Shown here piece after piece: positions 24,401-36,018 of a stretch of DNA of 64,000 nt (position 1 is the stretch's first letter; each line of letters starts with the position of its first letter). Location of the stretch: the NCBI RefSeq assembly GCF_002865645.1, contig NW_020194627.1, positions 186,001-250,000 on the forward strand. Direction: 5' to 3'. A program made the translations under genes and the position numbers. A model generated the notes under the pieces. That model was not told the origin of the DNA, did not search any database, and saw only the letters and a program-made list of their open reading frames with translations. The DNA comes from Hyaloscypha bicolor E. Taxonomy: Eukaryota; Ascomycota; Leotiomycetes; Helotiales; Hyaloscyphaceae.

Positions 24401-25100
24401 TGACAGGCCCGGCCCCTTATTTCTACGTCAAGTCTTCCAACACTGTCCAGATAATAGAGGACCCTCGTAACAGTCTTGATCAAAGAAGGGCAGCAAATCT
24501 GTTTGAAATGCAACGAAACAAGAGTTCCAATCTCTCCCTGCTTGAGAGTGCTTACTGGATGAGCGTCATACTCAAAATCAGAATCAAAATCACAACCACA
24601 AATTCACAATCAGAAGAGAAATTTCCGTTTTCTATTTATTGTGTTGTTGATCTGTCTTTTGCGATCTACAACGAGCGAGTCCCGGCCCAGACTCCTCTGC
24701 TCTCTCGCTCTCTCAAAACAACTTCTCTCTCTCTCTCTCTCTCAAGGCCACAGCCCGGCCGCGGGGCACACTACCACACAACCCACCGGGCCTCCCCGCC
24801 CCCACCAAACCACCCTCCACAACCACACACCCCCGTCCCCAAGAAAGGAAGGAGACCCACCCGCGCTCCTCCCGGCACTTTCCCTACCCGTGTAACCTCC
24901 TCCACCACCCCCCTCAGCAATACCAGTTCTCTTCCGCCCTCTTTCTCCGGTAAGAGAGACGGCCTCCTCGAACAAGGCAAGATAAAGGGATGATGAGTGT
25001 CGTCGGTCTCCCCCACCCCGCAAGCAGAGTGAGATCAAGAACCAACTCCACAAAGCAACCAGTGGAGAGGACGATCTATGCAGCAAACTTTTGTCTCGGC
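21500..25100. other. Gene-poor region upstream of the MATE gene
   Basis: 3.6 kb without a recognisable gene. Reading frames such as 23628-23002 (minus, 208 codons) and 24358-24993 (plus) have no family resemblance and are rich in Arg, Ser or Pro, as expected of shadows. Near 24670-24960 the plus strand is strongly pyrimidine-rich, like a fungal promoter or 5' leader, and includes a CT microsatellite. Confidence 0.5.
24723..24743 (+). repeat. CT dinucleotide microsatellite
   Basis: About ten uninterrupted CT units inside a broader pyrimidine-rich block. Such tracts are common just upstream of fungal transcription starts, so it may mark a plus-strand promoter. Confidence 0.7.
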
Positions 25101-25701
25101 CGGGCCGAACCCTTTCTCACATGATGTATAGGTAGGTTAGGATCCGCGGCCTTATTTCAAGCAAGCTTGAGATAAGTTTTACATTGAGTCAATTTCCAGG
25201 GCGAGGACCACACAAAGTGTGGCTCCCAGATGGTTATGCTTCACTTCACCACTGTGCAGGGATACGACGAGAGGCCGCGAGGTCCCCCCTAAACGGTTTC
25301 CATTGAGAGTCTGCTGCGGTGACGCTGTGTTTTCCGAGGTCGTGGGGCGGCTTAAGGGTTCCCAAGCCCCTTCCGCAAATGGGGACGTAGCTCCGAAGAG
25401 TACGCCCCCGAGCGGGAAAAAGTGGCACGACTGCATTGATAAAAACCGTTAGCAGTTGTCCTTTTGAATGAGTTCTGAGATGTGGGATGGTGGATGTCAA
25501 AGAAGGGTCCAGAGCTCGGAATTTCCGAGTTGGGAGAAGGAAGGTAGGGGAAGGGATGTCGGGGTTGAAAAGGAAAGGGAAACTTACTCTTAAGATGTGC
25601 AAGAAACAAGTACCTAGCCACTGTGGTTTAAGATGGTCAGCCAATGTTATGTGAGATGGGAACGGAGATGACTTGCCAAGTTAGCAACGTGTTCAAACTG
25701 G

Positions 25702-25727
25702 CCCCCCCTCTCCGAAGAGAGGGGGGG
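25702..25727. repeat. Perfect hairpin: 11-bp stem, CGAA loop
   Basis: CCCCCCCTCTC and its exact reverse complement GAGAGGGGGGG are separated by CGAA. No poly-T tail or adjacent gene end links it to termination. It lies in otherwise unassigned sequence. Confidence 0.8.
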
Positions 25728-26793
25728 AAGGGGAGTTTCCTGTGAAGCATATCAGCGTAGATCAAAAAAAAGGGAAAAGTGAGACATTCCTTCTTCACAT
25801 CAATTAAACCCTCCCTCCCACCCTATATTTGTCAGCAAACATCCTTGTGAAAAAGGGAGGGGAAGGGGTTAGGGGAGTACTTTCCAAATAATTCAGGTTG
25901 CGAGCAGACCTCGTCAACACATTGTCGTTGCAGCAGACTCTCGGAAACCAGGGTTCTCAAGCTTTCTCTCGTCGCGTTACCCACGGTGCAGATCCATGAA
26001 GCAAGGTTATCTTTGATGGGGCCCCTTCAAATGATCAATGGCCGGGATCCAAATGGCGAGCCACACGGGACCCATGTTGCCAAGTTACCCGATGCCACTG
26101 GACACGACTGAAGCCGCGCGACCTGCCGTAGGTCTGACTTCAGTAGCAGCAAAGGGCCATCTACCAATGTGGCCATCAAGGAAAACCAAGAGTCATTAAG
26201 AATGCAAGAAAGTCATCACACCAGCCACTTGACTCGGTTACCCTCCCCATGCCCTCCGGACCGGACAAGGAGAGGTGGGCGTGAGCGGTACTCATGCCAC
26301 CCTAACCACCCTCACCACCAGACTGAACTCTGAGAAAGTAAGCATTTGAAAGTCTGAAAGGGAAAGGATGACTTACAACGCAAGACTAGCTACTAATGGT
26401 GACAAAGCACCATAGCGGCTGACCAATGCCAGTCCAGACTCGGGTTAGATGAGTTTTATGACTTCCCAGGTCGCATCCTTGCCATTGCTGTGAACTTTCG
26501 GTGCTGTATTTGAAGCTGTGATGAAGTTTGGCTGGAGTCGGAGTAGCCTCTGTCTGAATGATGATGATAGGGATGAAGGTACTCATTTCAAAGATTCTGA
26601 GATTCATTTGAAGACGACAGCAGGCTGTTGATGAATTGAACTGCCAACTTCACGACCAAAGGGATTGGTAGCACGAATAATGAGAGCAGTTATTGCGGTA
26701 GAAGCAAGGATGCATGATGGGTGTTTGAGTCTGGACTGGACATTGGTTAGGATTGGGAGATAGCAGATTTTCTGACCTTGGCTTGCAGCATCC

Positions 26794-27000
26794 GAGAGTT
26801 CTGAAGTCTCCGATGAGACGTGAGACTCAGATTTCCGAGGAAGTTTCGAAGTCTTCGAGGTGACTGCATTCTGAGACTCAGATGTTCGAGTTTCTGACGT
26901 CTTGAAGGAGACTGCATGATGAGACTCGAGTGTTTGACGAGTTTCTGAAGTCTTCGGTGAGATGATTGCAATTCAAGACTCGGATGTTGGAAGGAGTTCG
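26794..27000 (-). repeat. Degenerate tandem repeat, about 50-bp units
   Basis: Units opening with GAGACTC-like sequence start near 26822, 26873, 26921 and 26975, spaced 51, 48 and 54 bp, all multiples of three. The minus strand reads them as 16-18-residue peptide repeats around MQSPxRR and LSL in one frame. The constant frame suggests coding ancestry. Copies are diverged and no complete gene surrounds them. Confidence 0.6.
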
Positions 27001-28062
27001 GAAGATTTGGTAAGAGAGCTGCGAAGAAAAGCCGGTGATTGAAGTTTGAGAGGAGCCTGAGCAGTTGGAGGGGAGAAGAGAAAATTCTTGATTGGTTTCG
27101 GGCAGCGCAAAAGCTTCGCTGGTCTTTTCAAAGAAGACCATGAAGATCAGAGATGATGCTGCAAGCTGCTGCAAAATTTCGAACCCGACTACCATCACAA
27201 GTTGGAGAAGTTGGTGATTTGAGGGTAGAAAGATGAAGAATTCAACTTCCACTGTGAGGAGTTTTGCTGGTGGAAACAGATTTGGTTGGTATTGCTCAGA
27301 CTCCTCTGGGGAGATCAGAATTTTGGGGGCTACTGGAACGTTAGTGGAAACTCAAAAAACGGATAGAAAAGAGAACTTACTGCTATGGTGCTTTGTCAAG
27401 CGTGCTCATCAGAGCTTGGGGAGATGATGGTTTGATGTTCCAGAAATTGAGAGCTGTCCAATTTTAAGCAGAGACGTAACTTCTGATTGAAGTACTGGAA
27501 TCGTCATGATTGCTGAATTAAAAGATGCTTTGCTGTTAGTATGATTTACGAGCCATTGGATGCATGAATTTGGATCAAATGCAGAAACAGCAGTGACAAT
27601 TGTAGTTGTTTGCAAGGGACAGTAACTCAGCCAAGAAGGTAGGTAAGTATTCTGGCGGTTGGAAAAGTGAGAAGGAAGATCAACAAAGGTTTGAAACCAT
27701 CACCTCCCTAGGAGATAATTTTCAAGAAGAGATAAGAGGAGCATTTGGAGTTTGCTCATTGATCTGGACCACAATTTTAGTAGCTGCGAGAGTAGCGTTG
27801 GATGGAGAGGGACTTACGTGCTCTTGAGCTCTTCCTGGACTGGAATTAGTCCAAGTGCTGCGGAATTCAGATGATTGCAACACGATGAGTGCGGAAAGAA
27901 TACCTTTTATCTGTAAGTTTTGGATTTTGAGCAACAGCGAGAAATCGGAGTTGACTTACTTTGGATATTTTGAAGGTCCGCTTTATGCACGGGAAGTGGC
28001 TGTTGATTCCCTTTTTGCAGCATTGTGAGGAGAAGAATTGCGGTTAGCGTGAGGAGAAAATG

Positions 28063-28405
28063 TGGCGGTTGTCGTGAAGTGAAGAAGGTTGTGAAGTTGC
28101 TGCTAGTGACTTGCAGCAGGGAAGGAATGGCGGTTGTTGTGAAGTGAGGAGTTTATGACGGTGAAGCAGCTGCTCGATGATTTACAGAGTTTTGAGAAGA
28201 ACATGTGGCGATTGCCGTGAATTGAAGAAGTGGAGGTTGTGAAATTGCTGCTTAGTGATTTGCAGCATTTGAGAAGAAGAAGCGGTGGTTTTCTTGAAGC
28301 GAGGAATTGATGGTTGTAAAGTAGCTGCTGAGGAACTCCCAGCATAAAGAGAAGAGGTGTCGGTTGTTGTGAATTGAGGAAGTGATAATTGTGGAAGAGA
28401 AGAGA
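28063..28405 (-). repeat. Degenerate tandem repeat, 65-78-bp units
   Basis: Units opening with TGGCGGTTGTYGTGAA-like sequence start near 28063, 28128, 28206, 28283 and 28358. Each also contains a GTGAAGTTGCTGCT-like core and a TTTGCAGCA-like block. On the minus strand they give Ser/His/Asn-rich peptides such as SSIHNNRH. The copies are 20-35% diverged by eye, so this is an old array. Confidence 0.65.
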
Positions 28406-30463
28406 TGTTCATGAGTTGGTGACGTTGAAGTGGATGATTTTGAAGCCTTCGAAAACGTTTGAAGACTTTGAAGAAGGTGTTGCGAGGAGAAAGAGTTTGA
28501 GAACAAAACAAGTAGTGGGGATTGGGATGTGCAGATGTCAGAAGGGGTAAATGCGCAGATGACTTCAGAGGAATTCAGATGCTACCAATGCAGCGTTCCT
28601 TGACGCGCTTGGTAGAGTTGACGAGCCATGATTTGAGGCTCTGGATTTTCTGGATTCGCTGCCATTAGCTATCCAACGTACTTTGGTCTTAAGAGGGGAG
28701 ATGTTAAAGTCAACTTACTGGATTGGAAGGTCTTTTATGCTAGACTCGCTCGGGAGAGGAGCCTCAGACTGAGTGATGACTGTGTCGGTGTGAGAGTTTG
28801 ATTCCTTCGAACGCGTCAGGAAGACGTGGTCTACAGAAGGGGATTGAATTTACCTGTGTAAGGGAATGCATTGCAGCTTGGGAACTTCTTGTTGGCGTGA
28901 TAAGAAGACTTGAGGTGCGGTAAGGTCCGAAGACAAGTGAAGAGATGTTGTGCATACGTCACGGGCTTCACTTTGGAGGGAATTTGAAAGCGGCGCAGAG
29001 CTAATTTCCTGTCCAGAATCTATGAGTGATCAAAATATTCATTAGGGAATGGATGTGAGTGCTCACAGAAGCTTTTGGTTAGAAGAGAAGGAATTGATGG
29101 CGAAGTACTGGAGGCAAGGTGTGGGAATGGACGCGATGATGAAGTTTTCGCGTCAGGCTCAGCACAGTGGAAGCGCGCGAAGTCTTGTGAAAAGACTTAA
29201 TTAAGCGTGTCAGTGAGGCAAGAAGCAATTGGGATCAAAGCACTTACGAGAATTTTGGAAGAAATCCATGAAATCGCTGCGACGAAATGACGTAGCACAA
29301 GTTGGGGTGAATTTATGATGTCCAAGTGCTCAGGTACTGAGGAGCGCGTGAACTTTGAAGGCCTTGAAAAATGTCAGAGGTCAAAAGACGCGATGACAGA
29401 TGGATTGAGAGACTTACTTTGATGTTTGTGAGGAAGTATGGTAAGGAGACAGCGCGAAGACGCTGGTGATGGCAAGCGCGAAGTTGTGGCGATGAAGTCG
29501 GAAGAGATGGCAGGACGCGATCAGCGTTCGGGAGGCTTGCAGAAAAGCAACTGAGATGCGAAGGGGATTGCATGTTGATCAATTGAACGATTAGGGAGGA
29601 ATTGAAAGGATCTACAGCCGCAGCAGGTGGTGTTGAGGCAGAAGGTTGTTGAAGGAAAGTGGCGTCGAAGGTCGCGATGGGAGGTTGCGAAGGAAGAAAA
29701 GCTTTTCAGAGAGGAAGCTCAAGAGGGTCTAATGTCGACGCACCAAAACGGCGTTGCCAGGTGAATTGCAACGTGTTGTGATGTCGGGAGAGACTCAGCT
29801 TTGAGTCTTGCTACTTGATGGACGCGTTTCCTCCGATGGTGGCAGATCGAAGGAAAAGGACGAGCTGAAAGAAGCTTTTGACAGCGCGTCCGGAGGAGAG
29901 TAAACTCAACTTCCCAAAGATATCAAATCGGAAAAGAGAGATGTCAGACAGTCAGTAAGAGGTGGACGGGTGACGATGGCTTGGAGCCAATTGCCCCATC
30001 TGCGCGAAAACGGTGTTGACGCGATTGCAGTGTCAACAGCTTTCGCTACTTGACCGGAATTTAGTCAGCGCGGTTGCAGAATGGAAGAATTGGAGACTTA
30101 CGGATGGTACTTGTGTTCAGATTATCCACTTTCCTGAGGAAGTGGTAGAGTGGTGGCGCATTGTTGAGGTGTTGGAGAGAACGCGGAATGGGAAGGCAGA
30201 TCACAGCTTTTCGCGGCGGCTGGTGTGGAGGGATGGCCATCGACGTGAGGGCGAAGGCAGCGATCTGAGATTTGCAGTGTAGGGAACTTAGCTTGATGAT
30301 TCTCTTGATGGCGACGTCCGATGTTGAGGTGCAGTCGTGGAGTGACGTTGAAGACTGGCCGTGGGCGTGGGCGCGTCTCTCCGACGGCGGCGACGAATTC
30401 CGAGACTGCGAGAACCAGACGCGGTCAGTACGGTAGAAGAACATCAGAATCATGTTTCTTACC

Positions 30464-31673
30464 TGGCTGCCGTTGCGCGATGTGCTGTAGACAGCGCAGA
30501 AGAGTGGACCAACCAATGGGTGGAAGTTGGAAGTTGTGGTGGAGGTTGGTGGTTGTTTGTTTACTTGGTTTCGAACTAGCCACAAGGTATTTTGGTGACG
30601 GTGACGATGACGCGAATTTTGACGCTGTGGCCTGAGCTAAGGCACAAGCGAACACATGATTTTTGGACAAGGCTGAGAATTGATCAGCATGTGAGTGCAT
30701 TCAGTGCCAGCTGCGAGTTCATTGCAGTTGATGGCCGTGATACGCAAGAGCTCTTGATTTGCGTAAGAGAGAACCGTAAATCAGGACCAAAGTTAGCAGT
30801 TCATATCAGACGGCTACAGAAAGGTTTTGGGATTAGTGCTGATGAGAATGGATGGTGGCATCCTGGAGGCGCGTTGACGCGGCTCCGGCTGGTAGAGGAG
30901 GGGATTGCGCAGGCGTAAAGAGGTGGAAGGAGTGTGGTGAACCTCTATAGACATCTGAACAGGGGCATTGGGGATGGAGTTGTGGTGTTGTACCCCTTCG
31001 ATGGTAACATGGGACCTTGGTTATAAGAAGGATGAAAGGCTCGAAGCAATCGTGGGTGAAAGCGAAGGTTTCTCAGCCGATTTGCCTCTGACGTAGCAGA
31101 GAATCGAAAGCAGAGCAAAAAAAGTGAATTACTCCAGCTTAGTCAATATTAACTCGAATTTCTTCAGCGTCAAATGGAGTTCAGAATTTTATTGCCTTCG
31201 AAGACCGATCTCGCTCGTTTGTTTTCGTCTTCGGACACGACATCGCACAACACCAACACCTCAAAACATCCCTGAAGAATCGTCCACCCGGGACAAACCA
31301 AGCACAAATTCTATCTACCCCTTGTACACATCTGAAGACACTGGTAAGTACTTGCATTTACTTTTCCGCACATCCACAAGGCATCACACCACTTCCGGCT
31401 TCGATTCCTCTGGTACCCAGCAACCTTTCAACATACTTCCAGAGAACTCCTTCCTAAAGAAACCTCTTGATTTCTATTCGAGTCTCCTCAGTTCTGTTGG
31501 TTTTCTTTCAGCAGCTACGAGTTTTTCAGAGACAGAACCACGCAGAAAAACCTTCTCGCACTGGCACACTGCCACCTTCAAAAGCACAACATTTGCCTCT
31601 TCCCCCCATTCATTCTGCATCAACCTCTCGCTGACCTCCCCTTTCCGCATTCACAGAACCAACCACCGCCACC
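30464..31673. other. Upstream region of the small Myb-like gene
   Basis: 1.2 kb with no recognisable gene. A GTAAGT at 31344 on the plus strand could be a 5'-leader intron donor for the next gene, and the last 150 bp are pyrimidine-rich as in fungal promoters. Confidence 0.45.
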
Positions 31674-32145
31674 ATGCCTGACCTCGCCAAAGACCTGGAG
31701 TTCTTGCTCGCGATAGTCAAGACCGGTTCGCTCACTATCAACTATGACGCCGCCTCGACTATGCTCGGCTGGAATAAGAAGAAGACGACGAACAAGATGT
31801 CCGAGTTCCGTAAGCAAGCAGTCTCTCCAGATCCCCCCTTTCTCTTAGAAATCTTGCGTGAAGAATCTCCATATGCTAACGTCCATATCTTGCGGTGTAG
31901 GCAAGGCTCATGACTGGCCCATCAACAAGGACAAGGATGCTTCCCAAGCCAGCGCCGCTCCCAAGGCTGCAAAGGGCAAGGCTACAAAGAGAACTGCCGC
32001 CGCTGCTGGTGATGAGGAAGGTGAAGGCGAAGTCAAGAAGCCTGCTGCTAAGAGAGCAAAGAACAAGAAAGCCGCCAAGGAAGAGATTGCCGAGGACGAG
32101 GCCGTTGCGGAGGAAGCTGTTGAGGAAGAGGGCGATGATGCATAA
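31674..32145 (+). CDS. Small Myb/HTH-like nuclear protein
   Basis: Exons 31674-31809 and 31901-32145 (91-bp intron GTAAGC...TAG) join in frame to 126 aa; the start CCACCATGC has a strong context. Residues 1-50 (DLEFLLAIVKTGSLTINYD, then AASTMLGWNKKKTTNKMSEF) match the fungal Myb-like DNA-binding fold seen in small ascomycete proteins, where a hydrophobic helix leads to a GxxKxxA/TxxRxS recognition helix. The rest is low-complexity: Lys/Ala-rich basic patches (KRAKNKK) followed by an acidic tail (EEEGDD). I infer a nuclear, chromatin- or DNA-associated protein. Its target is unknown, and nothing links it to the PKS cluster beyond distance of about 10 kb. Confidence 0.75.
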
Positions 32146-33871
32146 TTTCCATAGACAGATGATAGATGCGTTGGCCTAGGGGTATGATTGAGAATAATCA
32201 TGGCCAAGCTTGGTGGACAACAATGGATCTGGGAAATGGATTTGAGCTTTCTTCGCGGTTCTCACATGGGCGTATTGGGAAGCAATACCGAATATCAGAG
32301 AAGTTTGGGGAGATGAACAATGAAATACAGATGTCCTCCCGTCTTTCATGCATCCAAGATACAAAAAACAAGTCATGCATTTTATTCCTACTATTTCCTG
32401 CCATCATTTTCAGATCATCAAGTCGATGCTTCAAGCTTGGATGTCAACAAACCCCTGAGTACGGCAGACGGCAAGCATAGCCGCTGCAACATCTTGGCAA
32501 AGCTCAGCCCCGCACCCTCTCTTTCTCTCACCTTCCTCCTCCCTCTCGCTCGCCGAACCCTCGATTCGAAACAATATTCCTCACTCGTTCGTACTGTCTC
32601 GTCTCCCCTCCTTTAATCTCCCAGATTTTCTTTCTTTCACCGCCCTCGATCGCATTTGACCGCACTTGGTTTGGTGTGGGTTGCTGCAGCACAGCACAGC
32701 CCCAAGCCACCGAGAATTTGCTCTCACCCCGGCTGGTGGGCGCAGCAAAATGCAGCCGATGGCCAAGATTTTGATATCGCATCCACACCGCTCATTTGTG
32801 TTCGATCAATCTCTCGTCGACAGTAGACTGCGGTTCCTCATTTGCTTTCACTCGCTGCGCGTTTGCTTTCGCCAGCAGGATGCAGGGAAATGGCTGCGAA
32901 GTGCTTTCGCCGGTTTGTGGCTGCTGCGCCCACCTCTCTTACTCTTCGTACCCCGTTAGATTTGCTCTCACCACGTCTTACAAGATCCCGCTATTGTCCG
33001 GCCCCTGTCAGAGTTCTTGGAATGCATCTATATCCTATGTCAAACTCGTGCGGAGTATCCAGTCCAGTTTTTCTATCTTCCAACAACCTCAAAGGAATCA
33101 GTGTTGTTTCGCGCAAGCACACATGGAATTACATAAGCTCGTTCGAGCCTTTGATTAAAAGGGCCCGAACGTACAGGAATGGAAACCTTACGTCCTTTTA
33201 CCCGTTCCAATCACATTCGTATTACCATCCCTCACCTGATAAGCGTTCTAAGCGAGAAATCATGTGAGAACCGCTGAACGATTACTACAAGCGGAAAGCC
33301 CACTCATTCCGAAATTCAGCCTTGAGCCACTGATACTGCTCCTGGGTCGATTCATCCAAATTCGAGATGGCTACATGAATCTTCAATCGACCGAGTATGA
33401 GAATCAAAAGGATTTTGTGAGGACTTGGATGAGGGGAAGTATTCCTATCCGATTGTCCTTTCCCTGGTTCGCAAATCCGAATAGGAAAGTCAGATTACTG
33501 GAATTTTCCGACAGAGACTATTCCGAATCGATCAATCGTCATGCCTTCCACAGGAAGCGGAACTGCATATTCTTCAACTCCTGAACGAATCGGGGACTTT
33601 TAGTGCTACCTTGTAATTTTTTTTTTTCTTGAAGAGATTGGAGAGTGAAATTGAGGGTGAGATTGAGAAGTTGGAAAGTCTCACGGGGGAATCAAACCCC
33701 TTAATGCGACTTCTAATTATAAGACTTAGTGTGAAGCATCTCTAACTACCTAAGAAACGAAGTCTCGGTAATGTTTCGGGAATAGGAATAGTTAATGTTT
33801 AATATATCACAGTTCAGACTATATTTAGATTGAGTGTATCCTCTCGTAAAATATTAAGAAGCAATTTGAAG
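32146..33871. other. Intergenic region, no recognised gene
   Basis: 1.7 kb. Pyrimidine-rich near 32500-32650, AT-rich near 33690-33870. A 106-codon plus-strand frame (33264-33584) has no recognised similarity. I see no repeat ends. Confidence 0.45.
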
Positions 33872-35651
33872 CTATATAATTGTGATCTCGCGTTGCGAAA
33901 GATGATCAAAATTCGTTCTAGGCACATTTTCAAATGACCCAATACGCTTGAACGTTTCTTTCTCGGACTTTAGGAGAAGCAAGCCTATCGATATAGTCTT
34001 TTCGAAAGTCCAGATTGGAAGACAGAAGACTTGCATTGAAGGCCAATTACCTGACTCGTCATGAAAGGCCTTGAACCTCGAATCCTGATCAGTTGATTCA
34101 TTGTCTTCTGCCTCCTTCGAACTGCCTTGCCTGGACTGAGCCAAACAACAAGCATCGATAGCCCTTGACATGTCATCGTCTTCGTCGGCCCAGAGAATGT
34201 GCTTTCCAGAAGGGTTAAACCACCCCTGCCTCAGCACACCTTTTAACTTCAAGGACCCAGGTAAGTTGCCACAAAATCGAGAATTGCCACAATCCAGCGA
34301 AATACTCCGGGCCTAGTAGAGGTGAGAACCCTTGAGCCACAGCTGAAATCGCATTCAATTTGTCACGGGAAAGAGATGATGAGCGCTTTGAATAGACGCT
34401 CACAAGCCGCATCCACCGCCCCAGTTCACCTTTCGAATCAGAAGCGGGCTTGTTCAAAGCATAGAATGATCGAGAAGTTTGCTCATCGTCGGAGTAGTGT
34501 ACGAGATGGAGGGAATTTCCATGGTTTCGTACACCGGCATTACAGCGCCATTGTAAGGTATGCGATGAATAGATCAGATACCTGTGTGCAAGCATACTTT
34601 CTTGTAATGTCCAAGCCCTTCTGTTGATAGGTTCTTCGGATTCTTCATATTCCCTTTCGTCTAGTTCCTGCACTGACATGGTCCCAAATTGGCTTCCAGA
34701 AAGACGAAACGGGATGTTGAAAGATTCCATAGGCATTTTCCGTGGTTGTAAGAACCCTTGTGTAACTCCTTCTGAATTCGCTGCGACGATAGTAACCAAA
34801 GAACCTCTATAGACTTGCTCCATCATGGATATTTCAAACGATTTGTCTTCGTCCGAGTCTTGAAGTATGCACAAGGCGTCCACCCAAAGATAAGGAACGG
34901 AAATGCTTTTAGTAACTGCGATGGCATCGCGCAGTGTCTGGGGAAGCACTTCTAAGTCCAGGTGTTCAAGGTATTTGTTCAAGTGAGACCGTCTGAGTTC
35001 CCCGTATGAATTGCTACCCCAGCAGTAAGAGAGGGCTGCATATCTTCCTTTTTTGCCGGCAGTTGCGAGCAGTCGAGGTCTGTCGGGAGAGATCGCAGGA
35101 GCTACCTCTATTACCCGGGTAGGGAGAATCGTTCCAACCTGCCCAGGGCATTGGCTGTGATCGGCACATTCGGCAAGCCAATTTCGAATTTGATGTCTTG
35201 ATGCATCTGAATATACCTCGGTTTGAACTTCTCTCGCTGTAACAAATGGAGCAGCTTGATCCGTCGAATTGGTAAAGGCGTGAATCCTGAGAGCCCAGCC
35301 ACCGCGTGTCTCACGTTTTGGAGACTCCAAATCCATGTTCAGGTAATACATGTTCTTTCCAGTAGGCGAGGAATAGTATGGATAGAAATCGCTGAGAGAG
35401 ATGGATAAAACATCATCTGGATCCCTAGTTTCTTCTTCTCTTGATGTGAATGTCCGCATGTATGAGCACCAGTTGCAGCCATTGCTTGCTGACCCATTTA
35501 TCTGCTGGACGGTCATCTTACAAGTGATCCGATTGTCACAGTGATTGCCTTCGCATTCACATAAGCAAAGGAGCTGGAACTGTTCTGTATTGAAGAAATT
35601 TTGCCAACAGAAATTGCAGACCAAGTTTCTGGCGCACTGGAGAGATGCCAT
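33872..35651 (-). pseudogene. HET-domain (heterokaryon incompatibility) gene with apparent frameshift
   Basis: HET proteins mediate allorecognition cell death in fungi. The likely start is the ATG at 35651 (MASLQCARNLVCNFC), giving a Cys-rich N-terminus. HET core blocks follow in order: RYAALSYCWG, LPQTLRDAIAVTKSISVPYLWVDA, LCILQDSDEDK, YRGSLVTIVAANS and NRRAWTLQE. The first frame stops at 34215 after LWQLTWVL. A second frame continues to 33872 with a normal HET tail (PSGKHILW, VFCLPIW, FERIGSF-like, REITII). The frames differ by one base around a run of four G on the minus strand (34226-34223), and no intron of credible length joins them. Either the gene is broken or the assembly has a homopolymer error. 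The upstream frame extends to 35936 but lacks similarity. Confidence 0.8.
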
Positions 35652-36018
35652 ATCGATTCCTTCGATTTGAGGGCTACGTGAGAGTGAGTGAGGCGTTTGA
35701 GAAAAAGGTGGAAGTCGCCTATGGTCACGTGATAATAGCATTAGCCCCTTCAGCGCTAGCGCGTAAAGTGGATTTAAGGAGTCGCGTCTTCCATGACTAA
35801 GTTCGTCTTTTTCACCACCAGCGAGTCTATTTCCGTCCAACACCTGGAATTCCATCCTTCCAAACTTGATTGAAACGAATGTGGGACGTGATTGACGCGA
35901 CAGACACTTGCACGACGCGTCTCCCCATTCTACCATCAGATATTCCCTTTCGTATCTTCACAGAACCTTTCAAGAAGCCCCGACAAATTTGACTTGACAA
36001 AATCAAGAGCTGGTCAAG

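Larger units (their letters stand above)
25480..30463 (-). other. Possible multi-intron minus-strand transcript without a long ORF
   Basis: On the minus strand, at least eight GTAAGT donors start at 25587, 26376, 27380, 27817, 27959, 28719, 29247, 29417 and 30101. Most have a fungal-style branch point and an AG 45-60 bp later. Good examples are 27380-27333 (48 bp, branch CACTAACG) and 27959-27911 (49 bp, ends TTACAG). Between them there is no open frame above about 125 codons, and exon-like segments contain degenerate repeats. This could be a long non-coding RNA, a long spliced leader, or a decayed repeat-protein gene. I cannot choose between these from sequence alone. Confidence 0.4.

Noticed and set aside
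34215..34252. Very short intron as an explanation for the HET frame change
   Set aside because: Donor-acceptor pairs in the right phase would give introns of only 22-31 bp, shorter than any other intron in the window.
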